A stretch of 64,000 nt of DNA from Dipteronia dyeriana (Eukaryota > Streptophyta > Magnoliopsida > Sapindales > Sapindaceae). The stretch is taken from NCBI GenBank assembly GCA_032871835.1, contig CM065296.1, forward strand, positions 13,160,001-13,224,000, given 5' to 3'. The notes beneath the pieces are model-generated. The model saw only the letters and a list, made by a program, of their open reading frames with translations. It did not search any database and was not told the DNA's origin. The translations under genes and the position numbers were made by a program. Shown here piece after piece: positions 34,312-46,507 of the stretch (position 1 is the first letter of the stretch; every line of letters starts with the position of its first letter).

Positions 34312-37300
34312 TTATTGCGTCTTGTCATTTGATGGATACTCATCTTCTGTGACCATGGCAATCGGAGTTTTATCTACTTTTTTTTCCTCCTTGTAATCCT
34401 TTGGAAGCACGTTACAATCAATAGTGTGCCATACTGGTCTCTCTTCTTGGAACAATCTGTAGAGTCCATGCCAAGTTCATCAGTGCAAGTAATACAACAG
34501 AGGGATAGAAATGCAAAAAATTTAATAATAGGCACATCCAAGTATTGAGGTAACTGTAGAAAACATCACCATTCACGCACATGCGAGTGAAAATGTCACT
34601 ATCATATATTCCTAGCTACGGCAATTTATGGTTTATCATCATCCAGAAGAAGCCATCCTTCAGCTAGTATGACTACTATTGTCAAAATTGCAGCAACATG
34701 ACCAAAGCTTAAAAGCAATGAAGGCAAACAAAACATCTTTTTATATTATGCTAACTTATTGAAATGAAAGAGGAATTATAAATTTGCGTAGATATGAGAA
34801 TCATAATGGTCAAAATCTTTATGTGGTATGTCACACTGTCACACATGTATCCAGCAACTTTGAAGCAAGCACCGTCCTGCATTAATATCTACTATAAAAT
34901 GCTCACTGTTATATCCTACACAGTATATGAATAGTAATCTTTGCAGGGGAAGGAGGGAGAGAGGGAGGGAAGGAAGACGAAAGGAAGACTTACGAGTGTT
35001 TGCAAAGCATTGGAGTCTGTACAGTAAGTGCATACTTGCAAGTGGATAGTTCGGTTATGGAACTTATCATAGCTCTAGGCTCTGAGCACACAAATCTCAC
35101 CTGCATATGGATATGATAGAAAAAATGGATAGAAGGAAATAAGAACAAAAACCAAAAACCATGGACAAAATCAGTTGATTGACTCATACCTCAGTCTCAC
35201 GAGGCTGATTTGTAAGATCACAGATCGTTCCATTTGTGTACTGATGAGCATGGTACCTACATGAAGACATGTAATCCGGTGATTTTCCTTTATGTTTGTG
35301 CCTTCAACTTCCATCTTACATGTTTTTTGTTTCCTTTTTCTATAATTACCTTTGTGATGCATCTTTTGAGCGAGGATCTTTCAGTGTGGAAATGTCAGAC
35401 AGATTCTGGTTGAAAGCAGCTGTGGCCTCTGCATCATACACACCCAAGACAAATTCCTGAACGATCTGTAACCAGTAAATTCATGATAGTAAGAATGGTC
35501 AGGTCTTGAATACTTTTTGTAATTTCAAAAAAGTATTGATCTACCCCAGAATGATAATCAAAAGAGCTCCTATTGCAATCATCAATTCTTAATACTAATA
35601 GGATTAATCTCTATAAAAGTGACAAGTATGACATATTGGACAGATTGAAGGGAATCCATATAGCATTAGATGCCAACATTACATTGAAAAGGAAAACAAT
35701 CCGATTTCAGCAACTGAACAATCATAAAATCCCAGATTAATTTGACTGATAGTGGGATAATAAAATGCTTCATCTCATACTATACAGACTATCTGCTACT
35801 AAATAAACAGCCGTCTGAAATCAATAGCAAAATGATGGTCCAAGGGGAAAGCAGAAGAATTGCATTTAGGGCACAAAAGAGACTTACCTTATCATCTTCC
35901 AAATGCAGTTGCCTCAACTTCTTTTGGTAGCAAAATTCATATGACCACCAACCCTCTTGCTACACCAAAGAGTGGGAAATGCAAAGATAATTAAAATAAG
36001 TCATAATAAACAAAGAGAAAAAAAGAAGGGATTATTTTACTTATGCTTCTGTTAATTGAACGCATATTTTATAATAATGCAACAGAGGACATCCAAAAAA
36101 AAAAATTGGCGAGTAGATGTTAACCCTGATAAAGCATTGTTCCTTCAATACTTCAAGCAGCTCGTCTGGAGTCTTTAATTTAACTTGTTTCTCAGTTTCC
36201 AGAATCATACTGCTCATATTATGCTGCAGTACCGACTTTCCACTCCTGGTTTGCTCTACCTTAGGCAAGAAACATAAGAAATTCCGTCCATTTTTATCAG
36301 GCATGACCACAGACTCCTGATCATCATCCTGCAGAATTTTCAGGCTAAACATTAGATCTTGATACTATCTATCCTTTTCAGCAGCTTACACCCAAATGAT
36401 AATATAATCACACAAAAACATTAAGGGGGGAAGTTTCATATGGATTCTAATTGCATCACTACACCAAAATGGAGAGTGCAAGATAGTAGTGTCAGTGTCA
36501 GGTCTCCAATACACAGCAATCAAGTCCAAACAGCAAATGAGTGTAAAAAATTTAAGAGTACTTACAGGCTGATAAGGGGAGTCTTCTGAATGAAATTCAA
36601 TCTTGTATTTTGGTTCACGGGAGCTGTGGCTAAGTGAACCACCTGTCAACCAAAAACATATAAGAGAAGTACAGAAAAATGTTACAAACTCAGAGCAATG
36701 GGAATCAACTATAAGAAAGGACTATGAATACATCCCAGGGCAACATTAAGTGGGTCAGCTGGAACCGTTTACACAAAGACTACTTCTTTCCAGCATTTAA
36801 CACAGAAAAATGCATAAGAACTAACCATTACGCTATATCATAACTAGCAAAACTCCTTAATTTGAACAATGAAGCCAGAACGAATGCAGAATTATAACTA
36901 CAGCATGATCCATGGTCAGCATCAGTAGGTAACACCCCACAATACACTCTAAACTAGTCTTTTGACAGCTCAAAAACCCATATGGCATGCCTTTGAGAAC
37001 TCTATATCACCTGATCTTTCAAGTTTTCCCCTTTAGCTCTTCACCACCAATACTTCAGAGTTTTATAAGCAAAAGCTGAAGCATGAACCTGTGCTTCTGT
37101 GGCAACTCTACACGGTTGGCTTACAGGTAGACCCGGAAGTTTAAAATTAGTCACGGAAGCTCAACGATCTCATTACTTAAAACAAAGCAACGAGAACAAA
37201 GTCAACACCCACTACAATACAGATAGACCCGGTTATTTACAGGTTACACACACTATAATCTTAAATCAAGTTCATATTTTCAGTCCCTAAATAAGCCTTT

Positions 37301-37610
37301 TAAACTCATGTAATTAATATTTCGGGTAGTACTCAATCTATTCAGAACAGAAACCGAAATACATTAAAAAAAATTACACAAATTTAGAACAAGTTTAGGT
37401 TATATTAAAGGGACAAACATAAAAATTAACTACAGAAGATCAAATAACCTTCAAATTAATGATAAATTATGAATTTCTGGATCAGGGAAATAAAACTAAG
37501 CTGAAAGAACCGAAACAGTAATTACCAACGTTAGCTGGGAAGATTTGATCGGCTAACACGTAATTGCAGAGAGCGCATGAAGCAACAAGAACAAAGCGCA
37601 GCAAACTCAT
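34312..37610 (-). CDS. OS9: OS-9 homologue, ER lectin of ERAD, 8 exons, 290 aa
   Basis: Exons on the minus strand: 37610-37526, 36642-36566, 36328-36125, 35959-35888, 35465-35350, 35256-35190, 35100-34994, 34456-34312. Introns are GT-AG and the total is 873 nt in one frame. Residues 1-20 are a signal peptide (MSLLRFVLVASCALCNYVLA), so the protein enters the ER. The MRH (mannose-6-phosphate receptor homology) domain has six cysteines at 119, 132, 197, 212, 228 and 240. QEGWWSYEFC (123-132) gives the glycan-binding Gln and the paired Trp; Arg204 (RETEVRF), Glu224 (ITELST) and Tyr230 (CKYAL) complete the expected mannose-binding set. The C-terminus is charged and lacks HDEL. In Arabidopsis OS9 (EBS6) hands misfolded glycoproteins to the HRD1-HRD3 complex; that role is from the family. 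All binding residues are present, so it is probably active. It is convergent with NUB1. Confidence 0.93.
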
Positions 37611-37791
37611 TTTTGTTTTGTTGTTTTGTTGTTTTGTTGTTTTTGATGTCTTGTAATGGAAATAAAATCTGGTACAATTACGAACTCGAATTCTGGAATT
37701 TCAGCTTCTAATTTTGTCGAGGGAAGAAGAAGAGAGAGTCCTTTGTGAGACTGGTATCTGGCTATCTGCTGGTGTTGACGATGACAAATCT

Positions 37792-37826
37792 CTACGTCAA
37801 TGGACCAATGAGGTCGTGCCATGTCA
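37792..37826 (-). promoter_or_regulatory. Candidate ER-stress element upstream of OS9
   Basis: About 180-215 nt before the ATG the minus strand reads ATTGGTCCATTGACGTAG. It keeps the ATTGGTCCA half of the plant P-UPRE and an ACGT core, but the spacing is 3 nt off. A TGGCACGACC motif is next to it. A CCAAT box is on the plus strand. Since Arabidopsis OS9 responds to ER stress, a role in such control is plausible, yet the match is imperfect. Confidence 0.3.
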
Positions 37827-38133
37827 TTATCAGTCATATGCTTTTGTAGCTTTTCATATCTAGTGAAATTTATAATTTTCACAATTCTCTTCAAAATATT
37901 TTTACAATGTTTATATCTAAATATATGTTTTCAAAATTCGAATATAAAATCACCAAAAGTATCAAGTTCAGGATCAAAATTTAAAAAATGATGTTTTATT
38001 CGGTTCATAACTTCTATTCGGTTCAAACCAATTTGAAATTTGAAAACCGAATTGAAGTCAGTTTGGTTTCTGTTTTGAACATACAAAACCGAACCAAACC
38101 GAAAAAACCAAATTATCTTAATGAATTATTTTA
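37827..38133. other. Intergenic region upstream of OS9
   Basis: No gene. Positions 37985-38115 hold CGGTTC and AACCGAA words in both orientations, like the arms of the 33244-33992 element, but no ends or target duplication were found. Confidence 0.35.
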
Positions 38134-39798
38134 CGGTAAATCGTATTTTAGTCCCTGTAGTCTGCCTTAATCCGTATTTAGTTTACGATTTTTTGAAATT
38201 GTAACTTTTAGTCCATATTTTCTCTGACAATATGTATTTGAGCCTCTACCGTCCAATTCTATTAGAATTCCGTCAAGTCAACGAGGGTCAACGAGGGTCA
38301 AAAAGTAAAATAACACCAGAGGTTCTAGAACTATATATAACCAAAGGGTATAATAGTAATTAATAAATTAATTTTAAAAAATAAATAAATATGTTAAAAA
38401 AGAAAACGAATATATATATATATAATCAATAAATAAAAATATAAAACAAAATCAATAAACAATGAAAAATTAAAAATTAAAAAACAAAATATAACTCTAA
38501 TCTCTCATGTATTTCTCTCATTCTCACGATCTATATCGCTCTCATCTCTCCCTCTCATCGCTCTCTCATCTGTTCATGATCGATCGATCGATCTCTGTTC
38601 ATCATCGTTCTCATCCTCGATTGCTTCTTCTTCTTCTTCTTCTTTTGTGTTCATCATCGATCTCATATATCTCTCTCTCTCATCTCTCTCTCATCTGTTC
38701 ATGATCGATCTATGTTAATCATCGATTTCTTTTTCTTCTATGTTCATCATCGATTTCTTCTTCTTTTGTGTTCATCATCGATCTCTTTTTCTTCTTCTTC
38801 TTCTTCTTCTGCCGATTGGGTTTGGGTTTGTGTTTGGGTTTGGGTTTGGGTTTGGGTTTGGGTTTGGGTTTGGATATGGGTGTGGGTGTTTTTTGTTCAA
38901 TTTATTTAAGGTTATTTCGGGGTTTGATTTTGATATTGATTGTTGGGTTTGATTTAAGTTTCTGGGTTTGATTTGTTTTTTCTTTTGGTTGCTTGATTAG
39001 TTTCTAGATTTATTTTTTTCCATATTTTTGATATGTCCAGAATTATATTTTTTGGTTTTGACAGAAAATATGAATTAATGAATGAGATTTGTGGTTTTTT
39101 TTTGTTGATTCGTTTTATTTTTCTTGTTTGTGGAATTTAATTTGGTGGTGAAGGGGATGATTGATGGTGGTTCGAGATGGATGATATTTAGGGAGATGAT
39201 CTGGGTTTGGTTTGGTGATGATGGTGGATGATTCTGATTTGGGAAAGAAAGAGAATGAGAGAAAAGAGGGAGCATTGGGGTGTGGGTTTGGATTTTAGGT
39301 ATGGTTGTGTTTTTGGTGTTTTTTTTCTGGGTTTGTGTTTTGTGTAGAGATTATGGATTTTTGTGGTCGAATTGTGTTGGCTAATTTTTTTTCTGGTTTT
39401 TGTTTTGAAATTTTGTTGGAGAAGATGAGGATTAAGATGGATAATTTGATTTTCCAGATGTTTCAGATCTGGATCCATATGACATTTTTGTTTTAAAATT
39501 TAAATTAAAAAAAAAAAGAGATTTTTCTTCTTTTTTTTGTGTTTTTATTTTTTTTAATACACAGTAAGGGTAAAACTGTAATTTCATATAAAATTACTTC
39601 ATTCATAGCAATGGTAAAATTGACTTTTCAATATGGTCAGAACCCATCAGGGGCATTAAAGTCATTTCATATGTCTGACATGCCAGAAAGTGTATTTTAA
39701 CGGATTCTGTTACAGATTGACTAAAAGTTACAATTCTAACAAATATTGGACTAAACGCAGATTAAAGCAAACTATAGGGACTAAAATACGATTTACCC
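38134..39798. mobile_element. Non-autonomous Mutator-like element (1665 bp)
   Basis: The left end CGGTAAATCGTATTTTAGTC and the right end, read on the other strand as GGGTAAATCGTATTTTAGTC, start inverted repeats that stay recognisable for about 85 bp (shared TTGTAACTTTTAGTC). The flanks ATTATTTTA (38125-38133) and ATTATGTTA (39799-39807) form a 9-bp duplication with one difference, as expected of Mutator elements. The interior has pyrimidine-rich TCATC/TTC sequence, a (TTTGGG)n run and gene-like GT-rich sequence, but no transposase and no clear protein. Confidence 0.8.
38817..38885 (+). repeat. (TTTGGG)n telomere-like array in the Mutator-like element
   Basis: About nine GGGTTT units, one base from the plant telomere unit TTTAGGG. 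Open frames in three phases are made by the repeat. Confidence 0.85.
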
Positions 39799-39807
39799 AT
39801 TATGTTA

Positions 39808-40112
39808 TAAAGTTCAATTTTATTTTGTAAGTCTAGCATCGTATTCTCTTCCCAAATAGTATTGGCACGTAAAGTATCAACATCATATTACTCACCACAT
39901 AATCTCATGATTTACAAGATGTTGACACATCACATATTAATACCATTAGGGAAGACATTTGAGAAAAAAAAATTAGGAAATCTAGCATTACTCATATTTG
40001 AGATATGTCGCATACTAAATACAATTATTCCGTTCCAAACAACAAAAGAAAAAATTGATTTAAAAAAAATCTAAAATAAATAAATAAATGTTATCCCTTA
40101 TTTACCAAAATA
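39808..40112. other. Short intergenic stretch, no feature seen
   Basis: AT-rich DNA between the Mutator-like element and the target duplication of element B. The 70-codon open frame here has no recognisable motif. Confidence 0.5.
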
Positions 40113-40117
40113 TCACT

Positions 40118-43100
40118 TGTAAGGACCTCAATTTTATGATTGACTTATTTCATGACAAACTACACCACATTGGGGATGATTGTGTAATGGGTAGCTTAGC
40201 ACCTCATTGGCAAGCTTCCAAGCATCTCCATGACTTCAAGAGCAAAATGTATATTCACTTGACTTTGCCTCTTAAAGAGTTTAGGTGCACACACATACCT
40301 CATGCATGCTTTGTTGATCTTGCATTTGTGTTGATATTGTTTATATGTGTGTATCTCTTTACAATCACACTTGCACTTCATTTATAGATTTAAGTGTGGT
40401 ATTGTGTTGTGTTCGCGCTTGCACGATGGTGTGCTTGTTTTAACGCGTTGAGTGACCATATGAGAAAGTCTCAATCTTCTCTTGATTTGATTATATGGAG
40501 TAAAGTGTCTAGTTTCAAAAGAGTGTATTTCAATGATTTAAATGTTTTTCAAAACTGAACTTTGTATGGTCTTGTGATCATATCTTTTTATACAATGATT
40601 CAAAATGAGTTTTCAAAATTTTTGTACAAACTAGACACCCATACCTTTCCAACGGTATATTATTCGTAATATTTCATGATCGTTTCGATTGGTTTTGAAA
40701 TCTCCAAAGTGACCACAAAAACAGAGCATCTCTGTTGTTGTCCATTTCTGACCTTTGGTCACAACAATGACCATAACGTTTTCTACAGACATCCAAATCA
40801 TGTTTTGTAAATTAGAGTAGAAAGTATACTTCCATACCTTTCCAACGGTATATTATACGAAAGGTTTGGATGCCATTTGGTCATGTTTTGGGTAGCTCGA
40901 AGCTCGAGTTGTTGTGCTGTCTGGCGTGTACCGTGGCCTAGACCGCTTTTGGTGCCATGCCTAGCCAGCGACCTAGGCAGCGGTAATGTCCAGCCGTGCC
41001 ATGCTGCACAAGACCACGGTCTAGACACTTGCCTAGGCCGCGGCATGCACAGCGGTCGTGACAAAACATTGTTTTCTTCATCCAAAACGATGTCATTTCA
41101 CTTGGACATTATAAATACACCCTTAACTCATCTTCTTCATGAGAATGACTCTAAAAAATGAACCGTTGAGTGAGAGAGAGAGTTTCTTGAGAGAGAAAGC
41201 TTCATTAAAGCTTGATTAACTCTTCAAACCCAAAACCCATCTCCATCTTGCATCATTCTTCATCATATGAGCATGGGTGTTCTTGGTTTGATGACTAGGT
41301 AAGCAAGAACTTCATTGAATATCTTTTATTGTTCTTCTTACTCTAGATTAGGTGTTTATTGCATGATTAAAAACTTAGACTCTAGTTATTGCATATATTT
41401 AAGAGTCCTGATAACATGATTGGGTTTGTTTGTTGATAGCTTGAATTTATGACATGTTTGCCCTTCTTGCTAAGTCTCTATGCATTGCATTTATACATTA
41501 TTGATTAGGTCATATTATTTGCATTTTGATGAATGCATTAATGACCATGACATGCTTAATGACAACATATGTTGAAATGGCCTTGTTTGATAACTATGAT
41601 ATAATGTTGCATAACTATATCTAGTTAAGTCTTTATGAACATTCATTTAGACATTGATATCTAGGAATTGTACTTAGTGACATTCTTAAATTCCTAGATA
41701 AGCATTTAGTGTTTTGCCTAACATTATTTGCATGTTTGAATATTTCATCATATTCACATAGGTTGTTGAACTCTTCATTAAGTCAAGTCTTGTGGCTTTG
41801 GTGTAAAGTTGCACAAGCAAAGGAAGTATTGCAACCAAGGGTGGGTTGACAAGCAATTGGTCGGGTGCCACTGTAAAAGGCCCAAGGGGGTAGAGTAGGA
41901 GGCGTTCACGTCAAGAGTAGTGTATCTAGGGATATCACTAGGGACTGAACCAAGTGTGGTGAGTGGCGGTGTCCATAACCTGTCCGATAATCACTTGAAG
42001 GTGTAACTTTTTATTCATATAGTGGATTTCTGTGACCGAGTGTGGTGCACTTAACAGCCCGTGGTTTTTCCCATTTGGAGGGTTTCCACATATACATCTT
42101 GTGTTATTTTTATTTCCGCACTGTACACTTGATGTTGTATGTTTGTTTTATTGGGTGAATTTTGAATATTGACTAATCAAGAAAAATTGGTAATTGGCTT
42201 GATTAAAACCTATTCACCCCCCCCCCCCCCTCTAGGGGTAATTTTGAATATAGCCTTGTTTGATAACTATGATATAATGTTGCATAACTATATCTAGTTA
42301 AGTCTTTATGAACATTCATTTAGACATTGATATCTAGGAATTGTACTTAGTGACATTCTTAAATTCCTAGATAAGCATTTAGTGTTTTGCCTAACATTAT
42401 TTGCATGTTTGAATATTTCATCATATTCACATAGGTTGTTGAACTCTTCATTAAGTCAAGTCTTGTGGCTTTGGTGTAAAGTTGCACAAGCAAAGGAAGT
42501 ATTGCAACCAAGGGTGGGTTGACAAGCAATTGGTCGGGTGCCACTGTAAAAGGCCCAAGGGGGTAGAGTAGGAGGCGTTCACGTCAAGAGTAGTGTATCT
42601 AGGGATATCACTAGGGACTGAACCAAGTGTGGTGAGTGGCGGTGTCCATAACCTGTCCGATAATCACTTGAAGGTGTAACTTTTTATTCATATAGTGGAT
42701 TTCTGTGACCGAGTGTGATGCACTTAACAGCCCGTGGTTTTTCCCATTTGGAGGGTTTCCACATATACATCTTGTGTTATTTTTATTTCCGCACTGTACA
42801 CTTGATGTTGTATGTTTGTTTTATTGGGTGAATTTTGAATATTTACTAATCAAGAAAAATTGGTAATTGGCTTGATTAAAACCTATTCACCCCCCCCCCC
42901 CCCCCCCCCCCCCCCTCTAGGGGTAATTTTGAATATAGCCTTGTTTGATAACTATGATATAATGTTGCATAACTATATCTAGTTAAGTCTTTATGAACAT
43001 TCATTTAGACATTGATATCTAGGAATTGTACTTAGTGACATTCTTAAATTCCTAGATAAGCATTTAGTGTTTTGCCTAACATTATTTGCATGTTTGAATA

Positions 43101-46100
43101 TTTCATCATATTCACATAGGTTGTTGAACTATTCATTAAGTCAAGTCTTGTGGCTTTGGTGTAAAGTTGCACAAGCAAAGGAAGTATTGCAACCAAGGGT
43201 GGGTTGACAAGCAATTGGTCGGGTGCCACTGTAAAAGGCCCAAGGGGGTAGAGTAGGAGGCGTTCACGTCAAGAGTAGTGTATCTAGGGATATCACTAGG
43301 GACTGAACCAAGTGTGGTGAGTGGCGGTGTCCATAACCTGTCCGATAATCACTTGAAGGTGTAACTTTTTATTCATATAGTGGATTTCTGTGACCGAGTG
43401 TGGTGCACTTAACAGCCCGTGGTTTTTCCCATTTGGAGGGTTTCCACATATACATCTTGTGTTATTTTTATTTCCGCACTGTACACTTGATGTTGTATGT
43501 TTGTTTTATTGGGTGAATTTTGAATATTGACTAATCAAGAAAAATTGGTAATTGGCTTGATTAAAACCTATTCACCCCACCCCCCCCCCCCCCCTCTAGG
43601 GGTAATTTTGAATATAGCCTTGTTTGATAACTATGATATAATGTTGCATAACTATATCTAGTTAAATCTTTATGAACATTCATTTAGACATTGATATCTA
43701 GGAATTGTACTTAGTGACATTCTTAAATTCCTAGATAAGCATTTAGTGTTTTGCCTAACATTATTTGCATGTTTGAATATTTCATCATATTCACATAGGT
43801 TGTTGAACTCTTCATTAAGTCAAGTCTTGTGGCTTTGGTGTAAAGTTGCACAAGCAAGGGAAGTATTGCAACCAAGGGTGGGTTGACAAGCAATTGGTCG
43901 GGTGCCACTGTAAAAGGCCCAAGGGGGTAGAGTAGGAGGCGTTCACGTCAAGAGTAGTGTATCTGGGGATATTACTAGGGACTGAACCAAGTGTGGTGAG
44001 TGGCGGTGTCCATAACCTGTCCGAAAATCACTTGAAGGTGTAACTTTTTATTCATATAGTGGATTTCTGTGACCGAGTGTGGTGCACTTAACAGCCCGTG
44101 GTTTTTCCCATTTGGAGGGTTTCCACATATACATCTTGTGTTATTTTTATTTCCGCACTGTACACTTGATGTTGTATGTTTGTTTTATTGGGTGAATTTT
44201 GAATATTGACTAATCAAGAAAAATTGGTAATTGGCTTGATTAAAACCTATTCACCCCGCGCCCCCCCCCCCCCCCCCCCCCCCCCCCACTCTAGGGGTAA
44301 TTTTGACTATGGCCTTGTTTGATAACTATGATATAATGTTGCATAACTATATCTAGTTAAATCTTTATGAACATTCATTTAGACATTAATATCTAGGAAT
44401 TGTACTTAGTGACATTCTTAAATTCCTAGATAAGCATTTAGTGTTTTGCCTAACATTATTTGCATGTTTGAATATTTCATCATATTCACATAGGTTGTTG
44501 AACTCTTCATTAAGTCAAGTCTTGTGGCTTTGGTGTAAAGTTGCACAAGCAAGGGAAGTATTGCAACCAAGGGTGGGTTGACAAGCAATTGGTCGGGTGC
44601 CACTGTAAAAGGCCCAAGGGGGTAGAGTAGGAGGCGTTCACGTCAAGAGTAGTGTATCTGGGGATATCACTAGGGACTGAACCAAGTGTGGTGAGTGGCG
44701 GTGTCCATAACCTGTCCGATAATCACTTGAAGGTGTAACTTTTTATTCATATAGTGGATTTCTGTGACCGAGTGTGGTGCACTTAACAGCCCGTGGTTTT
44801 TCCCATTTGGAGGGTTTCCACATATACATCTTGTGTTATTTTTATTTCCGCACTGTACACTTGATGTTGTATGTTTGTTTTATTGGGTGAATTTTGAATA
44901 TTGACTAATCAAGAAAAATTGGTAATTGGCTTGATTAAAACCTATTCACCCCGCGCCCCCCCCCACTCTAGGGGTAATTTTGACTATGGCCTTGTTCGAT
45001 AACTATGATATAATGTTGCATAACTATATCTAGTTAAATCTTTATGAACATTCATTTAGACATTGATATCTAGGAATTGTACTTAGTGACATTCTTAAAT
45101 TCCTAGATAAGCATTTAGTGTTTTGCCTAACATTATTTGCATGTTTGAATATTTCATCATATTCACATAGGTTGTTGAACTCTTCATTAAGTCAAGTCTT
45201 GTGGCTTTGGTGTAAAGTTGCACAAGCAAGGGAAGTATTGCAACCAAGGGTGGGTTGACAAGCAATTGGTCGGGTGCCACTGTAAAAGGCCCAAGGGGGT
45301 AGAGTAGGAGGCGTTCACGTCAAGAGTAGTGTATCTGGGGATATTACTAGGGACTGAACCAAGTGTGGTGAGTGGCGGTGTCCATAACCTGTCCGATAAT
45401 CACTTGAAGGTGTAACTTTTTATTCATATAGTGGATTTCTGTGACCGAGTGTGGTGCACTTAACAGCCCGTGGTTTTTCCCATTTGGAGGGTTTCCACAT
45501 ATACATCTTGTGTTATTTTTATTTCCGCACTGTACACTTGATGTTGTATGTTTGTTTTATTGGGTGAATTTTGAATATTGACTAATCAAGAAAAATTGGT
45601 AATTGGCTTGATTAAAACATATTCACCCCGCGCCCCCCCCCCCCCCCCCCCCACTCTAGGGGTAATTTTGACTATGGCCTTGTTCGATAACTATGATATA
45701 ATGTTGCATAACTATATCTAGTTAAATCTTTATGAACATTCATTTAGACATTGATATCTAGGAATTGTACTTAGTGACATTCTTAAATTCCTAGATAAGC
45801 ATTTAGTGTTTTGCCTAACATTATTTGCATGTTTGAATATTTCATCATATTCACATAGGTTGTTGAACTCTTCATTAAGTCAAGTCTTGTGGCTTTGGTG
45901 TAAAGTTGCACAAGCAAGGGAAGTATTGCAACCAAGGGTGGGTTGACAAGCAATTGGTCGGGTGCCACTGTAAAAGGCCCAAGGGGGTAGAGTAGGAGGC
46001 GTTCACGTCAAGAGTAGTGTATCTGGGGATATCACTAGGGACTGAACCAAGTGTGGTGAGTGGCGGTGTCCATAACCTGTCCGATAATCACTTGAAGGTG

Positions 46101-46387
46101 TAACTTTTTATTCATATAGTGGATTTCTGTGACCGAGTGTGGTGCACTTAACAACCCGTGGTTTTTCCCATTTGGAGGGTTTCCATATATACATCTTGTG
46201 TTATTTTTATTTCTGCACTGTACACTTGATGTTGTATATTTGTTTTATTGGGTGAATTTTGAATATTGACTAATCAAGAAAAATTGGTAATTGGCTTGAT
46301 TAAAACCTATTCACCCCGCCCCCCCCCCCCCCCCCCCCCCCCCCCCCCACTCTAGGTTTAGACACACACATTTTTAGGGAACTTTCA
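40118..46387 (+). repeat. 5' LTR of element B, expanded to 6270 bp
   Basis: The first 1463 bp (40118-41580) match 49156-50610 of the 3' LTR. The rest is a tandem array. The LTR ends TTTCA at 46387, directly before the primer binding site, so the array is inside the LTR rather than next to it. A TATA box (TATAAATA) lies at 41110-41117. Confidence 0.9.
41581..46387 (+). repeat. Seven-copy tandem array inside the 5' LTR (unit about 660-695 bp)
   Basis: Units start with CCTTGTTTGATAACTATG (or CCTTGTTCGATAAC) at 41581, 42254, 42939, 43618, 44313, 44990 and 45678, giving periods of 673, 685, 679, 695, 677 and 688. Each holds the LTR 3' half up to a C-tract followed by CTCTAGG. Inner junctions read CTCTAGGGGTAATTTTGA(A/C)TAT before the next unit, while the last unit runs on to the true LTR end, TCTAGGTTTAGACAC. 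Period differences come mainly from the C-tract. All seven lack a 20-bp segment (GAGGTTGTCGAGAGTGAGAG) that the 3' LTR keeps. Confidence 0.95.
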
Positions 46388-46389
46388 AT

Positions 46390-46409
46390 TGGTTTCTGAG
46401 CGGGTTCCC
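46390..46409 (+). other. Primer binding site of element B
   Basis: TTGGTTTCTGAGCGGGTTCC follows the LTR end. It is a diverged form of TGGTATCAGAGC, with A-to-T changes at two places. Element A keeps the standard form. Confidence 0.7.
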
Positions 46410-46507
46410 ATACATGCATAGGTGATCCAAGCTCTTGTTTGTGTGTCTTGCATTTGTTTGCATTTGATTGTTGCATTCATTTGCATTCATCTCATTCATT
46501 AAACACT

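Noticed and set aside
38507..38971. Overlapping Leu-, Trp-Val- and Gly-rich open frames
   Set aside because: Made by TTC and TTTGGG repeats in the Mutator-like element in all three phases.
39862..40074. 70-codon open frame between the Mutator-like element and element B
   Set aside because: No motif, AT-rich, no supporting context.
41686..45968. Identical 61-codon open frames repeated seven times on the minus strand, and once more at 50716-50901
   Set aside because: They are antisense frames within the amplified LTR unit. Their identity follows from the recent duplication, with no protein motif or constraint visible.
41581..46387. Direct repeats considered as a CRISPR-like array
   Set aside because: Units are about 680 bp, contiguous and bounded by C-tracts within an LTR; there are no short repeats with unique spacers.
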